Positions 22,663 through 35,010 are shown, numbered from the stretch's first letter. The stretch is DNA of 64,000 nt from Irpex lacteus (GCA_001986395.2 MQVO02000003.1:1674001-1738000), one strand, 5' to 3'. Notes: a model not told the origin generated them from the letters alone. Translations and numbers: made by a program.

Positions 22663-25600
22663 TTAGCGATTGAGGTAACCGTTGATGTTAGGCCATCCTG
22701 CCTCCACAGCCTCGGGCAACAAGATCATCTCGTCGAGGTCATCAAAAGGTAAGCCTGCAGCCAAGGCTGCGTCTTCGAACTCTGCAATGAACTTGTCCCG
22801 TCCAGGTGGGAAGGAAGCCTCCGGTTCCCAGGTTGCTTCGCGAGGCGAGTAGCTGCAAAATCCAGGAACAAAGGATGAATGACTCGAGCATTTACGTGAG
22901 TATATCACGAACGACTCACTCTGCCCATTTGAACAACCAGGGATGCTCAGGTGGAATAACCTTCAGATTTGCGGGTCGTCTCCCAATAACACGCTCGAGG
23001 AAAAACACTCCTGTGTCCAAGTTTCGAGTGCACCCAGGGCGGGCACACTCGCCGGAGTGCGTGTGTCGTACTTTGCGTGCGATGCCTGAGAAAATAACAT
23101 TCATGAATCTCGACTGTACCCCGACAGCTGGAAATAAAGTGCCACACACCGTGCTTTTCCCTGTAAACGATCGTTAGTTGTATGTATATGAAGGCTCAAC
23201 AATGATTGGACGCACATTGACACTTTGCAAGGAGGACATGTAAATGGCTCTTCTTCAGATGTGATCTGAGGATCGTCTTTATCGAGACCGACACATCCCC
23301 AATGGTACCAGCAGTCGCACCTACACCATGGTTAGCTCAGGTGTATGGTCCGCAAAAATGCACTACGTACTCGTCACAGCTTAAAAGCTGCACAACAGTC
23401 AATCGACAGTCAATGCTCGATTAATGGACGCTTCAAGTAAAAATGAGACTCACATTCTCGTATAACGCATCATCGTCATTGAGCTCTGGCCAATCACATG
23501 GCCCATTATACCCATAAACCACTTCCCATTTACTTGATTTCTCCCACTCATTTTTCTGTTTATTCTTCTTCGTGCTGCCTTTCTTCTTCAGTAGATGATC
23601 CAGAGCAGACGTTGAAGACTCAGTCGAAACCGCAGGCTCCGTCCTACGTTTCTTCTTAGGCGGGCGTGCGATTGGTGCGGGTAGAGAGTCACTCCATATG
23701 ATCTGCCGTTCGACTGCAGTCGACGAAGATGGAGAGGAAGAAGGAATTGTGGAGAGGGACGACAAAGAGTCTGCAGAAGGAGAGCGGCGGCGACGAGCTG
23801 GTACACGAGCAGCTAAAGGGAATCCCGAACGTCAGTATACAAGCCACCACAAGTAGATAGAAGGATCTTACAGGCGGGCGGGGATTGCTGCACATTGTGG
23901 CTCGCCTCGTGAATATGTTCGCCTCTCATATCAAGCTCTTCCTCAGATTCGGGACCCTCTCTTGCCGGCACGTATTCTACTAACTTTTCAGCTTCGGCTG
24001 GCTTCGTCTTTTCAGGCGTCGCATATTCCACATCTTCGTCGTCATCAAAGAGGCGTTCGACGGAGCTACGCTGATGGTCCACATATTCAAGAGAGGAACT
24101 TCGGGTGTTTCCTCCCTCGAGCAATATGGACACAGCATCCGAGGATGCGAAAACGGGAAGTGGAATGTCATGGGATAGCCGCGAAGTGTGCGAAGCTACA
24201 GGAGAAATTGGTGATGGTGGCGTGGAGGGCTGAGGGGATGGCAGTTGTTCCAAGGGTACATGTGTTTGTGGCGGAACGGAAGATGTGGCACTTGTCCCCC
24301 CTCTGGGAAGCGATGCTTCTGGAGAAGATGATCCGGTGGGATTGGCGGTTGCCTGAGCTTGAACCTTAAGTGCTAGCATTCGTCGCAACTCGTCTACTGT
24401 CAATCCTAGGAGTAGATATAAGCATCCGGGTTTTGAATACAGGGACATGCAATATTAATGTACCTGGGGAAGTAGACCGGGACGAGAGGTCCGATAAGGG
24501 CTCTTCGCGCCAGGTAGCAGGGTGTAAATTGGCCTGTAACTCAGAGGTTTCTACAAGAGGAATTAAATTCATCTCAACCCGGTGAATGACTGGATAATCT
24601 TACCGGGTGTCGCAAGAGCAGCAGCAAGTTGCGGATTCGCGACAATGCCTCCCGAAACGGCGGGGTAATTCATGAGTAAACCGGTACGCCCATTATGTTC
24701 TTCAGTGCCAATGGCTGAAGAAAAGTCGCCGGAATCTATTGATTCACCTACAGCAACCTCGCATCGTTCAGGAGGTGGCCGGCACTGCGTTTCTGCGTTC
24801 GCTGTATGATGGCAATGGCCAGATTTTGTAAGTAATCCTCTTGGTTATATTCAAAATAAAGCAAACCTCGGTGTACGACGTCTGTGTTGATACCTTTATC
24901 TTCCGTGATTACTTCACTCTCTAAGATTGCAAATGCTGTTAATCTCAGCAAATGCGTGCGGGTGACATACGTACTGTAAGCATCCGGGTCGTTGGCCTTC
25001 TCCAATAGTTCCATAAGCAGACATTCCATATTCTTCAATTTGTCCATTACTGAATTTCCGGAATATAACTTGTCTGTTGCCAGGGATTCGCTGCCCGAAG
25101 GTAGAGGTGTATCTTCAAAATAATTCGGCCCTAACCCACGCTCGACGCGTTCAATACGATCTCCCACAATCTTTAGTCTCTGCGAGAACCTGGAGCTCAT
25201 GCCATCAAGGAAGGTAACGATACTCATGTGTTCCTGGGTCGCCTTATCCCGATTGGCCTTTAATTCGCTCTCCACCTTCTCGAGCCTCTCTGCAACACCG
25301 TTCGTCAGCTTCGCTGCATCCTCTATTTTCCCCATTCTCTCCTCTATTGACAAATGTACCGCGTCCATCCTATTCACAATGCGCGCGAGCGTTTCGAAGG
25401 GAACGGCGGTCATTCTGCCAGGCCCACCTGGAGGAGGTGCCGGAGGGTGGTGTGGTTGGTTAACAGGGTAGGATACTTCGGTTGGCTGAGGATGAGGATA
25501 GCTATGCGCAGGGTGTTGGTTCACTCGCGTAGACGGGCCAGCTACTGGGTGCACTGGACCACTTTGCGGGTGGTAAGCCCCTGTTGCCGATGCAGGCGGT

Positions 25601-25848
25601 GGGATAGCTTCTTGAGGGTGCATAGGCTGAGACACGTGTCTGGCCACACTCAATTGCTGATTACGGTAATGTATCTCTGCAATTTGGTCTGGAGTATGTA
25701 TTGGTGTTTGTCGCGGAAGATAGGGGTGAGGTCGAGCTTGTTGTGGGTCATATACAGACTCAGGTCGCACGGTCGTGTAATGCTGGACGTGTGGCCGGAT
25801 TGGAGCGTACGCTGGTGCGCTACCTGGAGGATAAACGGGCCTACTCAT
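22663..25848 (-). CDS. PHD-finger and chromodomain nuclear protein
   Basis: Ten minus-strand exons (25848-24867, 24801-24604, 24550-24464, 24405-23872, 23812-23454, 23387-23371, 23320-23216, 23160-23150, 23085-22920, 22852-22663) total 2649 nt and give 882 aa. A Pro/Tyr/His-rich N-terminus leads to a coiled coil (about residues 150-240: IVNRMDAVHLSIEERMGKIE, VAERLEKVESELKANRD). Ser/Thr/Pro and acidic stretches and a basic nuclear-localisation-like PPKKKRR follow. Next is a PHD-type finger (LLSCDECDCWYHWGCVGL ... FTCPPCK), then a chromodomain (VFFLERVIGRR ... WLFKWADYSPREATWEPEAS). Together these imply reading histone methylation marks. Exons 6 and 8 are only 17 and 11 nt, and the first donor is a less usual GTTTGC. 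Function beyond chromatin binding is not evident. Confidence 0.85.
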
Positions 25849-26609
25849 TGCAGATGATGGTAAGAGCAAAGGAGGAGACTGGCTTACGATCGATTTTTGT
25901 TTGAATTTCTCGCTATATTTGAGGCCGTTCGGCCGCGACGATAAGTACGCGCAAATATTATTGAGCGCGTCTCACGAGGTAGACGCGTAGACGCCCAGAG
26001 GATCTCGATTTAACTGCCCGATGCATCGCAGCCCTGCTTGATCTCGAGCAGGGCAAGTGGGCAGCGCTGTGCACGCGGCTACCAAATTTAAACCACAGTA
26101 TGCATATCCGAATTACTTATGAAGGAGGGCTTGTTCATAAAGAAAATGAGCTCTCTGGAGTGTATTCGAATTGCGTTCGAAGATTGTCCCCTAGCTGGAA
26201 GAGCTTAAAAGTGAAGGAATACACTGAGCGGTGATCTTAGACTCGTCGAGCGAACCGTAGGGCCCTCTCAGGCTACTAGTATAGGTGTCACAGCTCGAGG
26301 TATTCGACTGATAGAACTATTGATATCTTGTACTGAACTAGATAAACATTTGGTTTTCTATCTTGTCGTCGGCGAATGTCAATGTATCTTGATCGGTCGT
26401 TATTGCAATACGATGTGCAACTGGGCGATGTCAGCTTTTAAGCTGACATGAATACAACTATTCTAGTGACCAGCCTCAACATTGCTGACAGACATACCAG
26501 CCCCTGCATATATTCACTGCAACGAGAGCATAATGCCACTTCTTCTCTAGTTCTCTCGTTCCTCCATCTTCTGTTGTCGTGTTTTGCTTCGTGTTTTCCG
26601 TTCTTCACT
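25849..26609. promoter_or_regulatory. Divergent promoter region
   Basis: Lies between the chromodomain gene (-) and the hypothetical gene at 26610 (+). An ACGCGT (MCB-type element) sits at 25983-25988, and a TATAT-like GCATATATTC near 26505-26514 lies about 100 bp before 26610. No coding sequence was recognised. Confidence 0.35.
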
Positions 26610-28320
26610 ATGCCGTCCAACACTGTCTTTACTGGTGTAGTCACCGCTTTCTACGCTCTTTTACGCTACATCGAACTGGTCTTTGCTTCCTTTCGGCGGA
26701 ACAAAGACGATATCGAATCTGGTATTGCCGCCGCCGAAGATGTCGGGGTCGCCGTTTCCGACTCTCAAGATACCAGCTCCTCCTCCTTCCATTGCCGAGG
26801 CGTCGACGATAGTATTGTTTGGTCTGGTCCATACGGTAAGTTTCACCTTATGGAGATGCTAGTTTCCTTGCTAACGGTTAAAATAGTACCAAGCCAGCCT
26901 CAAGCGACCTCTACTCCTAAACGCCCCTCGCGCCGTGGTGCATCTCCGAGCAGTCCTAAGGAGGAAAGTCAGGATATTGGTTGCTGTAAGCGTCTTTTTA
27001 AACTGGTCAAGATAAGTATGTGAGGTTGAGACAAACCTTACTTTTCAGTATTCATCCCTTCCATCGAACCCCAAGCTTGCAGGCCTCTCGTAAGGTGCGC
27101 TTCATCGCTGACGCTGATGGCTAAAACATGCATTTACTCACTTTACTCATGTAGCGACGGACCATTGGACATTCGCGCCGTAGATGTGCCTGGTCATCGC
27201 AACAGTACGTCCCACAATCCTGCTCCCTTTGATTCGAGAGGCTGACATAACTGTAGCAACTCTGCACGTTGCTAATCCAGATGACATGGATTATGTCTTC
27301 GTCAAGTCGCCGTCCAAAGGAGCTGAAACAATGAGATCCTCTCAGCCACCCTCTTGTCCTTCCCTTCTTCAAAGGCCAACCATGGACAAGGTCGCTGCCA
27401 CCTGTTCTTCCACAGATCAGCCAGCCACGAGGCCTCCGAAGTCTACCAGTTTCTCTGCCAGGCGCGGTTACAATAAGTTCATTCCACTTAACGGCATCGT
27501 CACCACCACCGATACTCACTGGACCAAGAAGCCTTCCAAGGCTCAGGCTGCGATGTCCTCTTCTTCTGACGGAACGGGAACTCCGTTCTCCCAGATGGGG
27601 ATTAACACTCCTCTCCCTAGATATACCCCTACCGATGTCGTGTATGGTTCGTCGCCTTCTGCTGCTCAGCCACTTTCTCGTGCGCCGAGCTACACGAAAC
27701 ACAAGACCAGCCCACCTCGAAGCGTCAAACGCAAAGTAACCATTGCTTATATCGCCCCTGAGAAAGCGACCATGAGCACCCGCGAACCTCTGACTCCTCC
27801 ACTTGAATCCTCGCTCGCCGCGGCACCGAAATTGAATTCTACACCACCTCGAAGCCCTCCCGTCAATTCGCTCGTAGCCGAGGTTCTTTCCAGGATACGA
27901 CGTGGCTCACCCGAGACGATCCCTAGTCCCAACGCCAACCTGCGACCGCTGATACTTCCTCAGGACTTGGAGAACAGGTCACCAGTCCTGTCGACACCGG
28001 AGAAATCTGCCTCCAGGCGTCCACGTTCTCTTGTCTTGCCACAGCAAGTGGCCGCTCGCGCGGCTCTGAGACTGACTTCGGTCATTGAGGAGTCGCATTT
28101 CGATGATCTCGATGGTCTCTCCGCGCGGAGTGTGAGTGTCTACTCCCAAATGTCCTGGCAACTCATCGGCAGTTCCACCTCGTTGGCGTGCACCGTCGGG
28201 AGCGACAATGACCTCCAGACGACCGCTGAGATTGGGTTTCACCCTGTCCTCAAGGACTGGGTATCGACGAATAGGCGGAGGGCAATGTGCATGCAAGGGT
28301 TGCCGATGTCACAGCTATGA
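26610..28320 (+). CDS. Low-complexity Ser/Pro-rich hypothetical protein
   Basis: Starts at ATG 26610 (FTGVVTAFYALLRYIELVFA, an amphipathic or membrane-associated N-terminus). The first intron follows 26835 (exon 2 from 26888) and is well supported. A long last exon from about 27257 to 28320 encodes Ser/Thr/Pro-rich sequence with many SP/TP sites (TSPPRSVKRKVTIAYIAPEK, STPPRSPPVNSL, SPVLSTPEKSASRR) and ends in a short basic tail. Exons between 26990 and 27257 could not be joined in one phase with certainty: the stretches SSLPSNPKLAGLS and DGPLDIRAVDVPGHRN look coding, but the donor before them is ambiguous. The SP/TP density suggests cyclin-dependent or MAP kinase phosphorylation. No family was recognised. 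Confidence 0.6.
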
Positions 28321-28391
28321 GCTTGATTTTCGAATTGATTCTATATTTCTATCTTATATTAGTCTATGTCTGTGTATACACCTACTTTATA

Positions 28392-29714
28392 TCAATTGTT
28401 CGTTATAAAGTCCAGTACGAGCTTCTTAAACTCATTCGGCCTAGAAAAGAACGGGTCAACGCCATCATCTCCATAGGGGAATGTAGTTTACTCACTTCTC
28501 AGCATGAACTAGAAAGGCAGTCAGACGGTTAAGCACAGATCTCCAGAAACACAACGCATTTTCACGTACCCCAGTGCCCAGTCTCGAGTGTTTCCAGTTT
28601 CATATTAGGGAAAAATTGCTCGGCGATGGGTATGTTACGACTATTGATGTATCTGTGAATCAAGTGAGTTATGTGAGCGTCGATATCTCAACGGCATAGC
28701 TGTACGGTGCTTACTTGCTCCTTGTTCCCTTGATAAATATCGTAGGTCCTTCCCATGTCGTTTCACCAGGTTCGTACGGAAAACCGCCAATTTCAGGGAT
28801 GGCATCTCCGATGATATCTATCGGTACACGGAACTTCAGCGGATGGTGATGGTGGTCGTGAACAGCAGGAAGCAGGTTCGTAAGGAGGAATGCTCTTGTC
28901 ATTGCATCCTATAGCCACTATGAGTTGCATATTTTGAACATCGACACGAGCTCATATACCTTCTCGTATGGTGTCAATATCTGCTGGGCTTCTTTCCGCG
29001 TGGTGACCTTGCTATCTTCTATCTTCCTCATCGCCTCGACGTAGCCCTGAAATTCGGGCGAGAGAGCGCCCTTTGACGGAGCGATATCTGCAACGAGGAG
29101 GTGCGCCAGCGAATCTTGCGGAAGATCCGGATCCAGTGCGACAGACATGGCTACCTTGCCTCCCCTATTGATACTGTGTTATTAGTTCTCCAAACTAGAC
29201 AAAAACCAAATAATAGAATAACGAACATTGAGTGTCCAAGTAGAGAAACATTCCGCAACGAGTGTTTGTGGAAGAACTCAAGAACGTCTACGGCCATAGC
29301 AGAATAAGTCATCGGCTTGGCATGAGGGGCATCGCCATGGTTCCTAAGGTCCTTTCTGTAACATTAAATGCGTCTGTCGGGCGAGGAGACATTTTAAAGA
29401 CTCACGAGTGCATACACGGGACGTTCTAGATCCCGTGCAAAGGCTTTCGCGAGCGAAGCCCAATTGCGTTTCATGCCGCTAATATAATATAATCAATACA
29501 TAGATTACGCATATCAGTAAGAGGGTTGGACGTACAATAGTCCGTGCAATATGACCAACGGACTGTCGGTTTCGTTTCCATTGGAAGGCAGATACTTGTC
29601 GAATGGCAGGTCAACAGGGCGTATTGTCGACATGCATCTTATGGCAGCTGGCCTTCGCACATTTCGAAATGTCCACCCCGTCGGTCCATGCAACCCTATT
29701 CGTAACGCGTTCAT
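28392..29714 (-). CDS. IMO32: Mitochondrial alpha/beta hydrolase, ABHD11/IMO32 type
   Basis: Eight minus-strand exons (29714-29536, 29478-29406, 29351-29227, 29164-28960, 28908-28715, 28652-28570, 28508-28496, 28440-28392) give 306 aa. Family blocks are the oxyanion-hole HGLFGMKRNW, then YALDLRNHGDAPHA, the nucleophile elbow LLGHSMGGKVAM (catalytic Ser), LLVADIAPSKGAL and the C-terminal ETGHWVHAEKPNEF with the catalytic His. The N-terminus (TGWTFRNVRRPAAIRCMSTI) is Arg-rich and acid-free, like a mitochondrial presequence, which agrees with ABHD11/Imo32. Animal ABHD11 protects lipoylated 2-oxoglutarate dehydrogenase; whether this holds in fungi is not shown here. Exon 7 is 13 nt. One acceptor is the less common AAAG. 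Confidence 0.88.
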
Positions 29715-29773
29715 ACCTGTCGTAGTAAGAGTTGCGTTCCAAGTCCAAACACGCTGAATGCGATGATGACACT

Positions 29774-30142
29774 ATGACTGCCGTAACGGGAGGGCTCGGT
29801 GATCGTTCGGCAACAGCCGAGCCCGCCCTAAACTCGCTCACTCAAAATTTCTATTCGGCGCTTTTCTTGTTTTTGCGCTACGATTGCTTTTGGTGAGTGT
29901 TCCCACTTTCGAATTTTCGTGTTTTGTTCATCGAAGAGATGACAACTTTATGTTTACCTCGAGCATGTTGTCGCTTTACCAGTGCCTCATGCGATGCTAC
30001 AGTTTTATGTCATAGTTACACTGATCGGTTTTTCTCTTGGCTTGTCTCGCAGTTGAACTCTGTACTGACAATCACACTTTTCTTCAGCAGGGCTGGTCAC
30101 GAATCCAATTTTGTCGAAGACAGAGAAATTCTCGAGTTGTAG
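29774..30142 (+). CDS. Candidate small gene, uncertain
   Basis: An ORF from ATG 29774 (for example LNSLTQNFYSALFLFLRYD) runs to a GTGAGT donor near 29893. It can be joined across about 90 nt, from acceptor CAG at about 29981, to a frame ending at a stop at 30142. The resulting ~95 aa would contain hydrophobic stretches. An alternative join at a later acceptor gives another short protein. No family is recognised, and the sequence may be only untranslated leader divergent from the hydrolase. Confidence 0.2.
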
Positions 30143-31605
30143 GATATGGGTTGTTAGTGATGGTACGCGGTGAGTCTGTCTTCTAACTTGCAGTCAATCC
30201 CATTCGTCGGTTTGCGATGATGAACATATATCATTCAAACTAGAGTATCTGAGAGCTTGAAAAGCTCGATGCTTTTATTTTATCTGTCAATCCCCTGATG
30301 CTTTCACCTTCCTTCTTGTCACTGTCCTTCGACCTTCGTACTGACTCCCTACCCTACCATAGGCTCTCATGGAGTCGCGCTTAAGCGACAGGTTAGTCTC
30401 AACCCCTGCGCCTGATTTGCTACGATTATACACACGGAATTACCGCCTGAAGTCTTGACCGCAACTCGAGGCTCAAAGTGACGACAATTCCAAGGCTGTT
30501 TTTTTAAAACTCTGAGCTTCCCTCTCGCTTCTTCCTCCACCTTCCTCAAGCACGACTCTTACCTCACCCCTCTAGACGTCATTACAGTGTTCACAAGCAT
30601 GGTTTGGGAAGCAGATTATTGGTAAGGTGAGTATCGCGATAGTGTTTATCTCGAATGATGTATACATCACGACGGTCTTCGTACAATTCGTGCCGAAAGG
30701 GCCCGCACAGCTCAATATTTCTCGGGCACCCCATTCTGATCCTCCTTCCTTACCATACGTCACTTTACCTTCTTTGCTAACTCCCTCCCTCGCTCTAGGT
30801 TATCAAAGCCATGCGGCTCCCCCTTCAATATACCCCCTCATCTCTCAGTCATGGTATGTGTCTCTTCCTCACCCTCCTGGTTCTCCTTCCAAAGATGAGA
30901 CTCTTAGAATCAATCAACTAGAAGCTGTTGCTTAGCCTAGGCTATGATTATTTTCTTTACCACATACTGAACCTTCTATGCTCGCTGCCAGACGACATTA
31001 CTGACTCTTCGCTCCTGCAGGTCTCTTGATGGTGAGTCGCATGTGTTCGAGTATGTATGTACTCGCCTGTGTAGCTAGGATTCAAGTAGAAATGAAGTTT
31101 TTGTGCTAGTATCTTGTTGCCTGTGGTGTTTGAGAGATCGTTTTCTGGTCGTCCAGGGCCTGTAAGCTGCAGCAATAAGGGCATACACGACACGATTGGT
31201 GCCCGAATGCCCGAAGCTTGGCATGTATGCACGTATGCCGGCGAACTGGAAAATAAGTTGATGTCTATGGCCCGAACCGAACTTGCCAGTCACACCAAAC
31301 TCATGCAGGTAGTAAAGTCAAAGCAGTATGGCTTTGCTATCGATAAATTACGCGCAACGCATAAGTAACACCGCGTATATACTAAGACTACTATGTGGCT
31401 ATCGATACAATGTTTAATTTAGGTGCACACCCATACTCCCGATTGATAAAATGTTCAAAGGGTATACCCATCTACGCCCCTCTCCTCCCCACCCAAGCCC
31501 TTAATGTCCTTTGCTTGTGGGAGCCCCCAGTTATAATATCGCGAGCGATGCAGCCCGTACATCGCCACCCATCCCTCTGTTCTCTGTTCTCTGCCTCTTC
31601 GCCCT
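30143..31605. other. 1.5 kb region without a recognised gene
   Basis: Several splice-like signals occur near 30360-30390, 30575-30630, 30795-30850 and 31015-31035, between short C/T-rich tracts. The fragments between them are tiny and carry no recognisable motif. It could be a spliced untranslated leader, a non-coding transcript or a decayed gene. Confidence 0.25.
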
Positions 31606-32097
31606 TCATCTCCTCGGACACGCCGCAACCCTCTTCCTCGTCCCAGCAGGTATACACCTCCCATCTTCCAAACTTTTCACTACCAGCTCACACCAGTCCT
31701 GACAATTACTCTCCCCCACCACGCTCTCCCCATTATGTTCATTAATCATCTCCGTCGCGGCCTCACAGTACTCGTGCATCATCCCGTTCACCCCGTCGCG
31801 GATCTCGCCTAGGTGCAGGCGGCCTTCGTACGCTTGGGACCCTCGCGCACCGATGAGTTGGGCACCGCGGTGGAGGTTGAAGGTGAATTGGCCGGTGCCC
31901 CAGCCGTTGCCTTCTACCTGTGAATATTCGTTATCAGGAATCAATATTTCAGTGCTTGAAGCTTGAAGTGCGATACGTACGTGGTAGATCGTGCCTATGG
32001 CTTGTTCGTCGAGGTCGTATGTGACGAAGAGAGACCAGTGTTTGGGGCCCATGGGTGTTTGTGCGCGGTACCATACCAGCCATAGATGGTTGGTCAT
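31606..32097 (-). CDS. Small conserved-looking protein with HW...H...NC.W pattern
   Basis: Minus-strand exons 32097-31981 and 31917-31606 give 142 aa. If the intron is retained the frame stays open, and upstream codons continue to 32313, so the start is uncertain; ATG 32097 was preferred because it directly precedes the first well-formed strand (NHLWLVWYRAQTP). The order GPKHWSLFV, then IYHVEGNGWGTGQF, then NCQDWCELVVKSLEDG resembles the His/Cys layout of NlpC/P60- or PPPDE-like papain-fold proteins and fungal domains of unknown function. The Cys in NCQDW and the His in KHW could form a thiol active site. This is a pattern-level inference. Confidence 0.6.
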   Translation of the reverse strand: MTNHLWLVWYRAQTPMGPKHWSLFVTYDLDEQAIGTIYHVRIALQASSTEILIPDNEYSQVEGNGWGTGQFTFNLHRGAQLIGARGSQAYEGRLHLGEIRDGVNGMMHEYCEAATEMINEHNGESVVGESNCQDWCELVVKSLEDGRCIPAGTRKRVAACPRR

Positions 32098-34102
32098 TAA
32101 TTGTTCTGCGTATGGAGAGTGATGTGCGTGTAAAAGGTCTATAAGAGGAAGCGAGCGCGTTGAGAAGATATTACAGGATTGGAGGTTTAAGAAAAGAGAC
32201 GTAGTTGAAGGGTGAGAGACGTGATCATACAAGGATGAATTCCAATGCACGAGACGCCTTCGTACAGTACCAAGCGCAGAGGGGGAGGTAGAGAACCATT
32301 GATCATAACACACACCTTATCCCCAGACCAGCATGAGCAAATTAACCAGCCCAAATGTGCCTCGCAAAGTTACTCTCGTTCGCGCGACGTCGCGTGAAAT
32401 GTGTGATAGTGCGGAGAGGGAAAATCGAAGATTCGAGGGGAGGTTAAGCTATCGAGGAAGTCTTCGTGTTCCCTGCCAAACGTCTGGTGTGGCAGATGAT
32501 TGAGTCGTTGGTTGTTGGTGTAGATGGGTGGTGGGAGTTTACCAGGTCCGATCACGTAGGTTAAGTATAAATACCTGAAGACGCGAGCAGCCCAACACGT
32601 TAGCAGTGTACACATGGAGGCATCGATGATCGCAAGTGTGCACTAACATAATCGCCGCCCCGGATGTAAGAGCCCCATCCCCCACAACACACACACAGCC
32701 ACGCGGGGGGCATGATGAGCTCTAAACGCCGTGTGACGACAAGGAGAAGTAACAAACAAACCCCGAGGGGAGAGAATTCAAGAGTGCGTACCAGGATGCG
32801 TACCTTTTTGCGATGACATCAACCGTAACGCTGCTGCAACGCGCTGGGAGTCGCCGGCGCACATCAATATCAAACGGGCAGTCGGTGCGAGTCCGTGACA
32901 TCATCCAACTTTTTCAACGCCTTTGTGGCACGAACCTTAATTTATTGGAGACCGGTCGGGCGTGGTGTTGGCATTTGATTTTCTTGACGAATTCAAGATG
33001 GGGGACAAAAATGATATTGAAAGAGCATAGTGGGTATTGTACCCTTTTCACGAGCCGTCCAAAGTATACTTATCATAGCGCCTTTCAACTCCAACGCGGC
33101 ATTCCTAGAGAACTGAGAAGCAAGAAGTTACGGAGGTTTTGACGAGTCGGAGCCATAGGCAGCAGCCTGCAGAAGCTCGAACCTCGGTTCTTAAGTCTCC
33201 GGGTCTTTGGACCGGCTGACTTACCCATCCTCGTCATCACAATCTATCGCAGGAAGCGTACTAAGAATTGTCGTAGATCAGAGCTTCTCTCGACGTGTCG
33301 TACAGTCGTGTTTGTGGAGCAATACAGTTGAATTCGAAGATGAGAATATAAAAAGAAGATCTAGAGAAGGTGGAAGTAGAGCTCGAATAATCTTCGATGA
33401 CGCACCGAAACGTGTATCTCTCTAGATCTATGCATTCGAATTCTGGCTGAGCGTCCCGGCCGCGGTATGTCATGCTGCACACCGTCATCGAATCTCAGTA
33501 ACAGAGCTTTATCTCTTGAGATTAACTTCTTCCGGTGACATCGCTCCAATTGTTGGACGCACTGAAGATCACCTACAGCCATGATACTGTATGTTGCTCG
33601 CCAAACAGAGCTTCCTCGACATGTTCACAAACAGAAGCTAAGTCCTATGTCGCCAGATTAACTTCCTCCGATGAACGCTGCTATCGCGTTGTTGACATAC
33701 AATGTGTTCTCCCGTAATTGAGGAGTACGTACATTTACGATATTGTAATTTGTGTGCGAATTCGACTGTTGTACCTCAAACGCGTTTATCTGCGTGTGCG
33801 TCCGAAGCAGTTGGCTATATATCACAAGGACATCAAATGGATTCTATATATTGTCAATGCTGTGGGACATTGTAAACCGTTAGTAGACTGTAGTACGCGA
33901 AGGCCGCGCGTAGGAAAACGAATTCGAATGAATTTCCTGGTGGGAATAAATTCCTGAAAAGGAAACCTCCGAACTCTAATTTACGACATATCTCTGTCCC
34001 CGGTCCGACCTCGCAGTGCCCGTCACTATTGTGCCCCCTACTCACACCATCTCTGAATATTTGGCTTCTTCTTCTGCCTTTAAAACATTTCGACTCAGAG
34101 AC
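32098..34102. other. 2 kb intergenic region
   Basis: No gene was recognised on either strand. There are A/T-rich tracts at 33290-33420 and 33720-33960. The 3' end is the promoter of the GGQ-factor gene. Confidence 0.3.
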
Positions 34103-35010
34103 ATGACCACCCTCTTTTCTACCGCGACTGCAAGACTCACCCCACTCTTGCCAACAGCAACATCCTCAGCATGTCGAATACGTACGATGGCGAGCTGGAC
34201 ATTACCACCCCCTCCGAAGCTCCCGGCACTCACAACGTCGGAAGACAACGCCCAAGCACGCTCATGGCTTTCTCAATTCCGAACACATACTGCCATACCA
34301 AAGGAACTCGTGGAATTGTCGTTCGCCCGAAGCTCTGGGCCAGGTGGTCAGGTTCCTCGTCTTCCTCCACAAGAACTATTCGGAAGTTGTTGACGCGGGA
34401 GTCGTAGAATGTGAACAAGGTCAATACGAAGGCGACGGTGCGATGTCCGTTGCACTCGAGCTGGATACCTCTGTGGGCACATGAAGCGTTGAAGAAGTCG
34501 GTGCGTGCTGCCATATGTACCGATTTACGGTGCAGAGAAAGCTTATCCTCTACCCCGCTTCAGCCACATTACGTCGTGTCCAGCCAATCATTACTTGTCA
34601 CTTCCACCACGACACGCTCGCAATCGCAAAACCTCGCAGACTGTCTGTCCAAGGTACGTCGTTTGCATCCGCCCTTCGCGTATGACGTCGCCCGCCCTCC
34701 CTGCCCGCCCTACTCTGTCATCGTATGTTGAGGAATACTTTCCAAATCCTGCACATCCGCCTCTTAGAGTTCCTGATCGAATGCCGTTCCTGCGCGCGTT
34801 TCTTTATTCCTGAGGCCTGACTCCTTCGGTATGTAGCTCCACGGGATTATCTTGGCGGGGTCGTCTGCGGCTCTGATAAACGAACCATCGGAAGAGCAAA
34901 AGGAGAAAGTTCGCAGACTGGCGAGTGTGGAGAAGGCACGACGGAGGCAAGAGAAGGACAGGAGGAGCGCAGTCAAGCGGGGCAGGTCGTCTGGCGGTGG
35001 CTGGGACTAG
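34103..35010 (+). CDS. GGQ-motif mitochondrial peptidyl-tRNA hydrolase / ICT1-like release factor
   Basis: Four exons (34103-34351, 34408-34500, 34564-34653, 34837-35010) give 201 aa. The decisive motif is RSSGPGGQNVNKVNTKA, the GGQ loop that enters the ribosomal peptidyl-transferase centre and hydrolyses peptidyl-tRNA. It is followed by HYVVSSQSLLVTSTTTRSQS and NLADCLSKLHGII, as in the class-I RF domain of ICT1/Pth4 proteins. A Lys/Arg-rich C-terminal tail (KARRRQEKDRRSAVKRGR) matches the ribosome-binding tail of ICT1-type rescue factors. The N-terminus (ATARLTPLLPTATSSACRIR) looks like a mitochondrial presequence. Length fits the family. The last intron is long (183 nt). Confidence 0.9.
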
